NCBI GenBank assembly: GCA_001584585.1
Contig: LSYV01000019.1
Span: forward strand, 599,024 to 663,023
DNA: 64,000 bases
Origin: Gonium pectorale
Taxonomy: Eukaryota > Chlorophyta > Chlorophyceae > Chlamydomonadales > Volvocaceae
Reading direction: 5' to 3'
In this document: piece after piece, positions 45,157 through 56,100 of the stretch
How positions within the stretch are numbered: position 1 is the first letter of the stretch
Layout of the letters: every line of letters starts with the position of its first letter
Notes under the pieces: model-generated
Databases searched by the model: none
What the model was told of the DNA's origin: nothing
Seen by the model: only the letters and a program-made list of their open reading frames with translations
Translations under genes and position numbers: made by a program

Positions 45157-48100
45157 CTAGGCAGCGGCCAAGGCCATTCGGAGCGCCAGCGCAATTACGG
45201 CGGTTGCCACAACGCCCGCCAGCGCCCACAGTCTCCTGGTGGTGGCGTGCGCGAGCTCCAGGATCTGCATCCAGGTATGGGTGGGACCGTCTCGGCAACC
45301 AGAGCCCTCATTCAGCACTGCGCCTTTGTGTCGGTGCCTATACGACCCGCGTAAATCAAGAAGCCCATCCAATGCGGCACTCAGGTACGCGTGGCAGTCC
45401 TCATGTTAAGTGCAGGCAGCTGGACTATGCAGTCAGGCCAAGCAACGCTGGAATTGAAAGATAGAACCCACCCAGCACAGCCGTGTCTCCTACAGTTCAG
45501 CGGTGGCTAGGGGGGTCCCACCCAGCCACCGCCACAGCCTCTTCATGCCAAGGCCACCACTGGGCTGCGACACTCGCAGAGCCCTCCTCCCCAGCCCTAG
45601 GCTTCCTGGAAACGAGCTCGCCTCGCCTCGGCGCGCCTTATCGTACCTCTGCGTAGCTGAGCCCCGGCTGCTGCACGAGGATGAAGGAGTGGCCCGAGAA
45701 GAGGTTGGGCAGCAGTCTCGACAGCACGCTGCGTATGAGAAAATTGGCCGTCCACAGCGCCCGCCGCAGCGGCGCTTGGTTGTACTGCAGCACATGGGGA
45801 GGAGCGTACAGGCGCGGGCCACTGCGGGCTCGGGTGGCTTGCGCCATCACCGAAGGTCACCCAAGAGGAGCGCGCACAGCACCTACATACCGAACTGGTA
45901 TGCCGTTTGGCCAGCTGACCGTCGGCGGCAGACCTGCCAATGAAGCATAGCGCTATCCCTAACCTAGGTAATGACACGGCTTCTGGTATTGCTTCCACAC
46001 CTGATAGGGATAGGAGAAGGTTACCAGGTGCGTCAAGGCAGCGGCCTCGGGTGCGCGGCGAGCCTCGTACATTGGCAGGGCCTTGCCCACGTCGCCAGCC
46101 GCTTCATCCAGCGCCTGTGCAGTGCGCAGGGCAGGCCAGATGTCAGCGTACCGCTTAACTAGACTACTAGAGAAATTGGTCGCTATGATATGCCGCTAGC
46201 GGTCCGCACTGATCACACGACGCCAAGAGCAACCGTGCGAGCGCAGCCGCTCATGTTACGCCCGCCGTGTGGATCCCAAGCTTCCGCGCCAAGCTCTCCG
46301 AACCCCGGACCCATCCGCCCCACTCACCTGCGCCAAGCCCACCACATCCAGCATCGCGCTGTTGACTCCCTGGCCCAGGTCGGGTGGAAAGCAGTGCACG
46401 GCGTCCCCGACCAGCGCCACACCCACAGCCGAACCGCTGCCGCCACCGGGGCTGGAACCGCCCGCGGCGCTGATGCCGTGCCCATCTGCCGTCGGCTTCG
46501 GCGCAGGCCCGGGCGTCTGGAACGGCGACGGCAGCACGGCCGTGAAGCGGCGCAGATACTGGGGACGCGGGAAGGCGCCCCCACTGGCGGCAGCCGCCGC
46601 CTCCAGCTGTTGCGGCGTGAGCAGCGCCGGGATGTCCAGTTGTGGGAAGGCGTCCTGCGGAAACGTGAGGCGAAGAGGCACGGGGTGAGGAGCAAAGGAA
46701 AGGGAGCATGAGGACCGTCCCATGTTTGATATTCTCTGAGTGTGTGGCTATTAGTGGCTGCCGACGTGGATATCCGTAGCCGCGCTGAGCGCTCGGTAGT
46801 TGTCCTCAACCTGCGGCCCAATGCAGGTGTTAAGCACACCTTGTTATATGCAGTGGCGCCTCCCGGGCTCTCGTCGCCCGGGCGCGCACAGGGGACCGCC
46901 GCCACAACAAGTGCGTGGCCCGCAACCCACGCAGCCGCACGCATACGGGCTCAGCAACCCCTTTCACGCGGCAGTGGTGCTGTAGCAATCTTGGCTATCC
47001 CAACGAACGAATCTTGTCGGCGCGCCCCGAGACTTTCCACCATCAGTGCATAAATGGTCTGCCTTGCGGCGTATCCCGGCTGTCGCCAGTCTGAACTCGC
47101 CCGATTGCAGCCGCTCACAGACGCGCCCGCAGCGGCCCTCCGAGGCAAAGTCTTGCAACTTCGGGTCTACGGAGCAAGCGCTCAGGCTGGCGGCGCACCG
47201 CTTATGAATGTGCACCCGCACCTGGAGGAAGTCCCGGAGCTGCTCCCCCCCTTTGATTGACCAGAACTCATGGTCGGGCGTCGAGATGAAGTTTGCGGTC
47301 CGGGGCGCTGCGGGGTCCGCTATGGGCAGAAGTCCCAGCCGCATCACACGCCTGCGCGGTCCTGGCCTGCCTTGCACCATCGCAAACTTGCGGTTCTCCA
47401 GCCGCCCGGCCTCCACCGCGGCCTGCGATGGCGCCGCCGCCGCGGCCGGCCGACGGAAGGGCGGGCTGGGCGGTAGCTGTAGCACCTTGTACCGCAGGCC
47501 TGCGGCGGGCGAGTCCAGGACCACGGGTCGGAACTGCTCCGCCGGCATGCCGGCTCCGGGCGCCCACTCCTCCAGCGCACAGCGCACGTCGCTGTGGGCG
47601 CCGTCCGCCCCCACCAGCAGCCGCGGAGCGAACAGCCGCTCGCGGCCGCTGTCCGTCTCGACCGACCGCACTAGGACCGGGTGCGGCGGCTGCGACTGCG
47701 TCGCAGGCGCTTCTGCTGCTCCGCCGCCGCTGCCTGGCGGCGGCAGCGGCGGCGCCAGGTGCACGGACACGAGCTTGGTGCTGTGCAGTAGCGCGACGCG
47801 GCCGGAGCGCTCCGCCTCCGCCAGCCCGCCGTGGAGGGCCCGCAGAAAGGCGCGGCGGGGTAGCCACGTGTTGGGCTTGCCGTTAAGCTGCGGCGGACAC
47901 AACAACACACGCGGCCCGGACTAAGCAGGGAGCAGAGCACGAGTCGGTGATGGAAGTACGATACATGCATGTTGCCTTTGTGTAGAGCGTTGCGGATGCC
48001 TGCCGGGAACACGCGCGCAGACGTGCCTCTGCCTGCGTTCACCAACCAGTGTGCCACATTGTGCTCCAGCGTCACCTTAAAGAATGGAAGCCGGTTTGGT

Positions 48101-49200
48101 GGGGCAACCACAGTTCGCCTATCACTGGTTTCCGAAACAAGGGCAAGCATGATGAAAAGGCGTACTTTGACTGGCATGCTGGAGCTCTTGGCTTCGCCGT
48201 TGTGTGGCACCCGCATTAGGTCGAGAGTGGGGGTGGTCACGCCGACGGCCTCCACAGCCTCGGTAACGCCTGCCTCGTCGGTCAACACACGACCGCGCCA
48301 ATCAATGCTGTACACGTACGACTTGTCAGCCTCCTCAACGTCTGTGTGCGGGGCAGGGGGCATACCTCACACAAAAGCATAGGACGACGCATCGAAAGGC
48401 ATGTATTCTTGGCCATCGTCGAGCCTCAGTGACGTCGAACATCAGCAGGATACAAAGAAGCGCCTACCCATACAGCCCCGCTCGGCAAGGATCCAGCGGC
48501 CAGCCGCATCTACATACCACCGTGCGAATGCCGGCAGTGTTGGCGGAAAATGGGCCAGCAAACCTATTGATTCAGTAGCTCCACTGGAAGTATGTTGAAT
48601 AAATAGGTTTGCTGGCCCATTAGACATAGTCTGCGGCTGTACTGCCGCTCTCTGTCAAGCCGCATACAGCCACCAGCACGGCCCCCGGTGCTGAACGTCA
48701 CGCGGCACCGTGCCCCTGCCGACAAGCTGCGCCGCGTGCCGACACACCTTTCGAACTGTGTTGGAAGCCCGCTTCACTCGTGCACATAACCCACGAATAT
48801 GCTTACCTAAGGAGGGCCGCCGCTCCAATATAATGATGCGCTCCCAGCCCTGGCGGCGCGCAAGCAGTAGCGCCGTACCGAGACCCGCAGGGCCAGCTCC
48901 AACAATTAAAGCGTCACAGGGCTCAATTGCAGGATCAGAGTGGCCACAGGATTCTGCCTGTTGCTGGGTATGCGCAGTCATGGTTGTCGAGCTGCGAGCT
49001 GACCAAGGGGCACCCCGGTGCGTACGCAGCCGTGTTGCGCTTGCTGCGGCGCACGGCCGCGTGCACCGGGATTGGACCTCCACCCTAGGCAGCACTAATA
49101 AGCTTAGCGGCCCTAAAGATGGCTTCGTCGACGAAGCGCGTTTGAGACACGGCGCGTACTGTGCGGTGCCTTGCATCCGACAGCAACCCCGATGGATCAT
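45157..49200 (-). CDS. FAD-dependent monooxygenase, kynurenine 3-monooxygenase-like, membrane-anchored
   Basis: Seven exons: 48807-49200, 48166-48341, 47222-47887, 46328-46654, 46025-46114, 45647-45784, 45157-45264, all in phase. This gives 632 residues from ATG 49200, or 559 from ATG 48981. The N-terminal FAD fold is intact: DALIVGAGPAGLGTALLLARR, with ERRPSL at the end of its second strand. LLVGADGAHSDVR and VALVGDAVHCFPPDLGQGVNSAMLD are the DG and GD motifs of class A flavin monooxygenases. The layout, the FLQDAFPQL segment and a C-terminal hydrophobic helix (WALAGVVATAVIALALRMA) resemble kynurenine 3-monooxygenase, which is anchored by its C-terminus. The extra N-terminus from 49200 or 49176 is Ser/Arg/Ala-rich like an organelle transit peptide. 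Substrate is not provable from sequence. Confidence 0.8.
48549..48621. repeat. Perfect 20-bp inverted repeat (hairpin) in monooxygenase intron 1
   Basis: AATGGGCCAGCAAACCTATT at 48549-48568 is exactly reverse-complemented at 48602-48621, with a 33-base loop. It lies between exons 1 and 2 of the FAD monooxygenase gene. Confidence 0.95.
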
Positions 49201-49562
49201 TGTACAAGTCGAATTATTAAATTATTGAATTATTGCAGTCAAGTTATAACGAACATCAACGAGGCTGGCTTAGCGACTTGAGGCTGGCTTGTTGTGTTAT
49301 GAGCTCGTCACAGAAGCGAAACTATACTGCAGATCTCATACATTGACGAAAATAGGTTGCGGTTGGAGACCTTTACTGCAAGCCACAAAATTCTACGGCA
49401 TAGAATTGGAGGGCAACGGCCAACCGACAGCCCCGAAGCAAAGGGATAAATAATCTTGACATTCGTCTGCGTGACGCGGTGTACTGTACTGACGCCCCCG
49501 TAAATGATGCAGTGTAGGCAGCATCGTGCTCGCAGTGTCAACTATAGTGGCAAAGCCAGAAA

Positions 49563-49680
49563 TGTTGTGGCAGCTTGTGGCGGACGCCAGGCAATCGGCA
49601 ACAGGCTGGCGGGCTACCTAGTGGGAGACCAAGCGGCCAAGTAGCCGATTGCCTGGCGTCCGCCACAAGCTGTCACAACA
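49563..49680. repeat. 118-bp near-perfect inverted repeat (MITE-like hairpin)
   Basis: The left arm (about 49563-49600) contains GCTTGTGGCGGACGCCAGGC, followed by AATCGG. The right arm (about 49643-49680) is its reverse complement with about one or two mismatches. The loop is about 40 bases. No ORF is present. Confidence 0.92.
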
Positions 49681-51110
49681 GGCGCGGCGGACAGGGCGCG
49701 GCGAGGGATGGGGCGGGGCGAGGACACAGTCACGGGTATGGGTGGGCGAGATCTGCAAAGGGTCGGAGTGGAACGGGGGCAGGGTGAGGTGGTTTGAGCC
49801 CTCTTTCGGGGTTATGGCTCGCGGCTCTTCCGGGAGAGAGGCAGCGTGGGAGCGCAGCGCGCCGTGCCTTACGGTGTAGTGCCTCGCAAGGCGTGTCGCA
49901 AGGTGCATGCAGAGCGCGACACGGCGGGCTGACGCGTGCGGCGGTGCGGTAGTGCGGCGACTTGGGCAGTTCTAGAATTATCGTTGGCAGCCCGTACTGG
50001 ATGTCCCAGGCATACGGGCACCAGGAAGATGGTGCCACAATATGATAGACCTTAGGCTTTCTCTATTTAGAGGCAAGCACTAGCGGCAAGACTTCAGGAC
50101 CTATTCCACGTGGGTCATCCAATGTCATACGGTGGGCAGCCGGGGGCGGAGTCTGGCGGAGGCACAAGTTCGTGGTTAAGGGGTACGCCCGCATGCCAAG
50201 CAGGCCCTGCCTGAACATACTTTACCGGGATTATAAAAAAACCGGGATTATCAAGGTTGTGGTGTAGGGATGCAAAGGAAGGCGTGCAGCACGCGTACAG
50301 GAGGCATGTTTGCACGCGATGCCGCCAGGAGGCCGGCAGTGTGATGTGCAGAGTTCTCAGGCAAGTCAGGCAAGCTCAGGCGGAAGACGAAGCAAGGTGT
50401 TTGGCAGGCTGTGTTAGTGTGAGGGCGTGGCCGAAAACAGCGCCAAGCAACATGCGCTTGCAGTCTCACTGACCTACAAGCGAGCACCGTCAGTATGTTG
50501 GCATCCAGTTCCTCCAACCTTCCATTGACGTGCGGTGCCCTTCCCTTTGCAGCTGTCCGTACCTTGTACAATGGGCCGTGCGTGCTGACTATCATGGACA
50601 ACACGCAAACATCATCACAGCCTTACAGAGCTCAGCAGACTTTGGGCCCTCCTAATACAAACCAGGAAGAGCCGATCAGGGGTGTCGACACATGCAAGCG
50701 ACGCTGGCAACCTACAGCGGCAATACAACGGCATCCTCAATCTCCAGACGAGCAGGCCCAACACCTGTATCCCACCAAGGCCTTTGGCAGCATCATGGAA
50801 ACAACCCAGCAGATGCGAAAGGAAATGCCTTAAAACAATCGTATGGACATCACGCTGCGTGTTAATGCCCATGAAGAAATACAATGGCATGCAGACATCG
50901 GGCAATTATTGGGTACACACCGCACGTGCTGCTGTACTGCTGCACCATGCGGGCAACATGCCCACACTGCAAATCGACACCCACAGCTTCCTAAAAGCTC
51001 TACACTAGAAGATGAGACATCCAAGCGCAACACAACACAAAGGTCGAAGGCCCACGTAACACAAGAAATGCACCCGACAGCGTGCCCACCTGCAATCGTC
51101 CGCGGTTATG

Positions 51111-51280
51111 TACCTCACGTCGATCCGGTGGGCGTGGGCATTCGGTGCAGGCAAGCGCGTGCGTCACACCCGATACCCGACCGGTGCAGGCAAGCGTGTA
51201 CCTCACGTCGATCCGGTGGGCGTGGGCATTCGGTGCCAGACAAGCGTGTGCGTCACACCGGATACCCGACCGGGATCGCT
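51111..51280. repeat. 88-bp direct repeat, two copies
   Basis: TACCTCACGTCGATCCGGTG begins at 51111 and 51199. Both copies continue with GGCGTGGGCATTCGGTGC and CGATACCCGACCGG or GGATACCCGACCGG. Confidence 0.9.
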
Positions 51281-51572
51281 CTTCCAGTGCGCCATCACGG
51301 TCCCCAACGACATCGCAAAACGAACATGGCTAGCAAGTTCAGCACTTGTGTCGCCAAAGCCCAAGCGCATTCCGATGACACCGAAACATGCGAGAGCGAG
51401 AGAGACAAGGGATAGCTACAACACAACTCCAGTTCCAACCACGCCGGTTACATCTCCGCATCATTGCTACGTTTCGGAAGCCATCGCAGGCGCGTTGTCG
51501 ACGTTTCGGCGCCACCAAAGCTTTCATGTCTCCACAGTCCAAGCCATGGCGCCAGTCGAAAGCAGGCATTTC

Positions 51573-51812
51573 CTAAGCTCCAGATGCCAGCGCCGAGACA
51601 AATGAGCGCTCGAACGAAGCGGGATCACGGGGAAGCAGGACCCGCGCCTCGCGTCGCACCCGCGGCGACGTCAGGCGCAGCGATATAGCCCTTGAGTGTA
51701 CCGTCTCCTGTCGTTTGCCAGCCTCCTCCACGGCCGCGCAGACGGTGTACGCGAGGTATGACGCGCTGGAGAGGACAGCGACTGTCCCAAGAGCCCGGAT
51801 AATGGACGACAT
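51573..51812 (-). CDS. Possible small single-pass membrane protein
   Basis: ATG at 51810-51812 opens a 79-residue frame. Its first 32 residues form a plausible membrane helix (IIRALGTVAVLSSASYLAYT) followed by EEAGKRQE. The remainder is Arg-rich and less convincing, so splicing after EEAGKRQET (a GTACAC donor) is possible. No homology is recognised and it may be chance. Confidence 0.25.
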   Translation of the reverse strand: MSSIIRALGTVAVLSSASYLAYTVCAAVEEAGKRQETVHSRAISLRLTSPRVRREARVLLPRDPASFERSFVSALASGA

Positions 51813-52689
51813 TTCAGTGGTGGGATGCGATAATGATGCAGATCGGTTATTGCTATGAGGGTTGTGCGGGCTGTGCGGGCCAGGCACCCGCGCCATGTTC
51901 CGAGACGAGATACGAGAAGAAATACGAGGCGCTTTTTGCCTTGCACAACAAAGCTATCTGTTAACGGCCAAATCGCCACACTGTCTACACCGTAAGCAAG
52001 TCGGCGTTCGGCTGGGCGCCAAGAAATTGTAGAAACAAAATATGTGTAGCCCCTAGCTGTAGCGTCGGTAACAAGTAGGCCGGGTTCACGTCTTTTGTCA
52101 TGCGGTGCGCGGCATTTCCTACTACGCCCAAACCTCCAACGCGGTGCCCGACCCGCGGGACATGACGGGGCACACAGGGCTGAACCCTGAAGAGTACAAG
52201 TCGGAATGGCATGCTGCCTGAGTACATGGCACAGTGACAGTGGCAGGCAGAGTGGCGGCGGCAAATGGGTTGGCCGGCGGGTGAGATTGCAGCATGTGCA
52301 TGATGCAAAAGGCTGCTGTGTGTATCGGTGAGGTGGGGGCAACAGTGCTTGGATGGCGGTCGGGGCTGAGAGCAGCCGTGCACTGGGAGGTTTGCAGCCA
52401 GAGATTGCGAGGGCGGCGGAAGACAGAATGGTTGCGGGCAGGTGACGCCCGTGAGATACGCAAGCGTCCATGGCAGTGCATACCCTGCTGAGGCCAAGCT
52501 AAAGCTAATATGATCTGGATCCCTGGGGGGCTAGTCAGAGGGTCCAATCCATTGCGGCTGCAGTTTGCAGAGCCTTGGGCTCGGGGTACCGCAGGGCCGC
52601 CGGGCGAGGACCAGATGTCAGGGGGGCCTGAACGTCCTGAAGTGGCGCAACTTAAGCAAACAGAGAAAGGGTAGGCTAACTTGTCGTGT

Positions 52690-52790
52690 CATGTGTGAAT
52701 ATGCACCGCCGAAGGTGCGGCGTTTCCAGTAAGGCGCCGGGCATGAGGGGCGAGACGGCCCTCCCGGTTCGGGGCAGCGCGTTGGCTGAC
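52690..52790 (+). repeat. Dispersed repeat family A, partial copy 5
   Basis: Carries CCGAAGGTGCGGCGTTTCCA, GTAAGGCGCCGGGCATGA and GACGGCCCTCCCGGTTCGGG. These match the copy near 63.3 kb and, in their first part, copies 1 and 2. Confidence 0.65.
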
Positions 52791-52844
52791 GATATGGACG
52801 AAGTAATTACCAGTCCGTCGGTGGCCCGAGGTTACTGGACCCGG

Positions 52845-52868
52845 GTGGTGGTGGTGGTGGTGGTGGGG
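52845..52868. repeat. GGT microsatellite
   Basis: About seven consecutive GGT triplets upstream of the cyclase gene. Confidence 0.9.
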
Positions 52869-53198
52869 GTTCACCCCGCCACCTAGGACAGCCGCTACTG
52901 CGGGGGAAGCATCGGATAGGACTGGTTAGGGCAGGATTCGTCCGTACCAGCAGCAAAGCTCATCTGTTAAGCCTGAACCCGTATAACTGTAAGTACTATA
53001 TAGCGTAACCATACTTATCCATGAAAGTAACCTTGACGTACTGCGAAACTCCGAGTTAGAGGTTCGTCTTCCGCGCTTTTGCAGAAGAAAGCACAAGCCC
53101 TTCCTGAAGTTGTTAGCGCCTCCGTCTACATGTATGGACTTTACTGCACCGGTGTCCGTATAGCAGCAGTGCGTTTGTAGGTGGCGCAATCAGGCGTC

Positions 53199-56100
53199 AT
53201 GCGCCTTTTCAGTGCTTGCCTCCCTCCAAAGAAGCCTAGGCGGCAGACGGAGGGCAAACCGCCCTACTCGGGCCTCCTACAGCTCGAATCTGCCGACAGC
53301 AGCCCGGCGCAGCCAGCAGTCGCAAGCGGGGATGCAGACGATGCGTCCGTCGTTGTGTTTGGCACTGAACGGGGTCTCAGGGACCATCCCGGCGGCGTCC
53401 AAGTCAGCGCATCCGCTCGGCAGGTGAGGTATCGCGACAGAAAGCCAAGCGGCGAACTGCTGACTAGGATACGAGCTGCGCTTTTCCCGCTCCTCTATCT
53501 CGTAGGCCTCTCCTCAAATCGGCAAGCCATGTTGGCGCGCGAGCGAGCGCGACACCATGGTCCTCGATAACAGCCCAAGCATTATCACAATCTTCAGCTA
53601 CAGCGGGCTGGTGGTGCATCAGAATGCGCGGAGTCGGCAGTATCTCGGGACGCGCGTCCCGGTCCCGGACGGAGGAGCCGCTGGTCCAGACTGCAACGAC
53701 CGGTGCCCGGACGCGGACGTCCTGTCCATGGTCTTCTCTCTTGACGAGACCAAGCTGTCTCGGATGTTTGAGGAGCTGAGCGGGCCTACAAGCGGAGGTG
53801 TCTGGAAGGGTGCGTGACTGGGGACCCGGGGGGGCGGGGGGGGGTCTGCGTGGCGCTCGCATCGATGGCATGCTGTGGGAGGCCCGTCAGGGGGCGCATG
53901 CGGACTGAGCCGACCAGCTGTCTGGGACACGCTGGCAGACCCACCTTGCCCTGTCTCATTGGCCGACTGTCCCGCGTATGTCGCCCCCCCCCCAAGTCTG
54001 ACCAGACGCCCAGCCCTGACCGCCCCCGTCGTCTTGCCTGGATCATGCAACGTGTAACCGGCTGCGCCACAGCCAACGATGCAGCGCCTGCCCTCCCCCC
54101 TCCTTACCTTTTTACCCTGCACGCCCAGTATTCGCGGTGGTTTGCCTGTTGGGGACACACTGCAGCCCGCATAGCCTCCGCATAGCCTGATTCGCGGCCA
54201 CTTTCCTTTCCTCCGGATCGACACCACAAAAGCAAACATTGACCAACGTCCCTCGCCCCCGCCTCCCCGTTCCTGCTGCAACGCCCAACCCGCATCGTGC
54301 GCCCCGCCCCGCAGCGGTCGTGAGGGTGCCGCACAGCCTGAACCCGCAGCGGAGCTCGCCAACGGGCCGCCAGTTCATCGCTACGGGGCCCCTGGATCTG
54401 CACAGCCCCGCGGCCCGCCATGCCTCTGGGGACTCCGTGATGCTTAATACGGCCAGCGACCGAGGTCGCAACACGCCCGGCGGGGAGCGCCCAACGAATG
54501 CGAGCGCCTGCGGGCAGGACTGGACCATCGTGGGCACAGAGAGCTTAGGTGAGAGGGCGCAAAACGTCAATCAGGCTTCCGGCTTGGGGCCAGAATTTGC
54601 TTTGCGGCACTCCTATGCGCACGCCATCCCCGTCCTCTTCGCGGACTGCTCGCATGAGACCACGGTTGCTGTATAACAACGGCCCTGACTGGGCGCCTAA
54701 ACAGAGCAGGCCGGAAGAATCATGGGACTCCCCGCTCTCTGGGCCCCGCCGCCATGTCGACGACGAGACACGGTTACCTGAGCATTAGCCTGGCAAGCAT
54801 CGGGCCCCGCAACCCGTGCCAACTTCACATACTGCAAATGCGACGGGCTTGTCCTTTCCATTACCCGTCGTGGGCATCGTCTGGAACTGTGGACCCATGA
54901 CGCCCCGCAGCGGTCGTGCCGGTGCCGCATAGCCTCAAACCAAGACCGCGACATGGGCAAATCCTGACCACGGCCCGGGCCCGGGCTGCTGTCTGAATGA
55001 GGCCTAGCCAGTCCGCTTTCTGCTCTGCACAGCACACGCACCCGGCCTGGCTTGTGTTGCGGTGTGCCGATACGACACTGTTGTTGTGCCCACCTGGCGC
55101 TGTCCATATCCCCCTCATCGCCCCTGGCAGTCTCGCCGGTGATGCGGGACGAGCTGCCATCCAGCGCCATCGCGCGGCTTATGTCGTCGGGAATCAGGGT
55201 CGCCGCGAGCTTGCGGTCACCGAACCCCGAGGGCCCGACGAGGCCTGATGCCGTGGGTGGCGCCGCGTCCTCCTCTGGCCGTTCCGCTGTTCAGTCCCCG
55301 CCGGTCCTTCAGTCGGGGCCGGGAGGTGGCGCCAGCGGAAGCAGCAGCTGGTTCCGACGCAAATCGGGGCCCGCCGTCGCCCCGTCCTGGGTCGGGTTGC
55401 CCTCGCCCCAGCTGCCCTCGTATCCCGAGCTCCGCACGGCGCCAGGCAAGATCCCAGAGGCGGGGCCCTCCAGTTGCGAGCCGGCCCGCGCCCTGGGCGC
55501 CGTCGGCTCGGGCGAGCTGGGACAGCCCCGCGGCCCGCGCACCAGCTCGGTCGTCGGCGTCACGGGCGGCGGCAAGGGCCTGGGCTCCGGACCCAGCGGC
55601 GTGGCAGCGGCGATTCCGCCGCCGAGTACTGGGTTTTCGAGCCTGGTACTGCCCAGCGCTTTCGATGCCGGCGGCGCCGTCAGCGGTGGCGGCGCCGTCA
55701 GCGGCGGAGACGCGGTGGGCCTACTCCGGGCGCACTCGTGTCGGCGCACGACGTTCACGCTGCTAGAGCCGATGTGCGCGAGCAGCGGCAGCCGGCACGG
55801 CAGCATGCGCTTCGCCGCTTCCTTCGACCTGGCCAGCCCCGTGCCGCAGGACCCGCTGGGTGGGTGGCTTGGGGGCTTGGGGGCGCTTTGCGATTCGCAA
55901 TTTGCAAGATTGCGGCGTTTGCCAGCGATAAGCGAGGGCACCGTGCGCGTGTGTGGTCGCGTCCCGCGGGGCGAGGGCGCTTGCTGGGTGCACCTGCCGT
56001 GTGTTGAAAAGGAACAACGCATGCGACGAGCGTAAGCGCGAAAGTGATGATGTCGTTGTAGGACCCTGCCGTGTGTGTCCGACGTACACGAGAGCGTGCC

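Larger units (their letters stand above)
49201..53198. other. Long intergenic region with inverted, tandem and simple repeats
   Basis: About 4 kb separate the 5' end of the monooxygenase gene from the cyclase gene. It contains a 118-bp inverted repeat (49563-49680), an 88-bp duplication (51111-51280), an A-family repeat piece (52690-52790) and a GGT microsatellite (52845-52868). A weak small-protein candidate lies at 51573-51812. No other exon was convincing. Confidence 0.5.

Noticed and set aside
50495..50833. 112-residue plus-strand frame starting with ATG
   Set aside because: Composition is Gln/Pro/Thr-rich with no domain, no splice partners and no upstream features.
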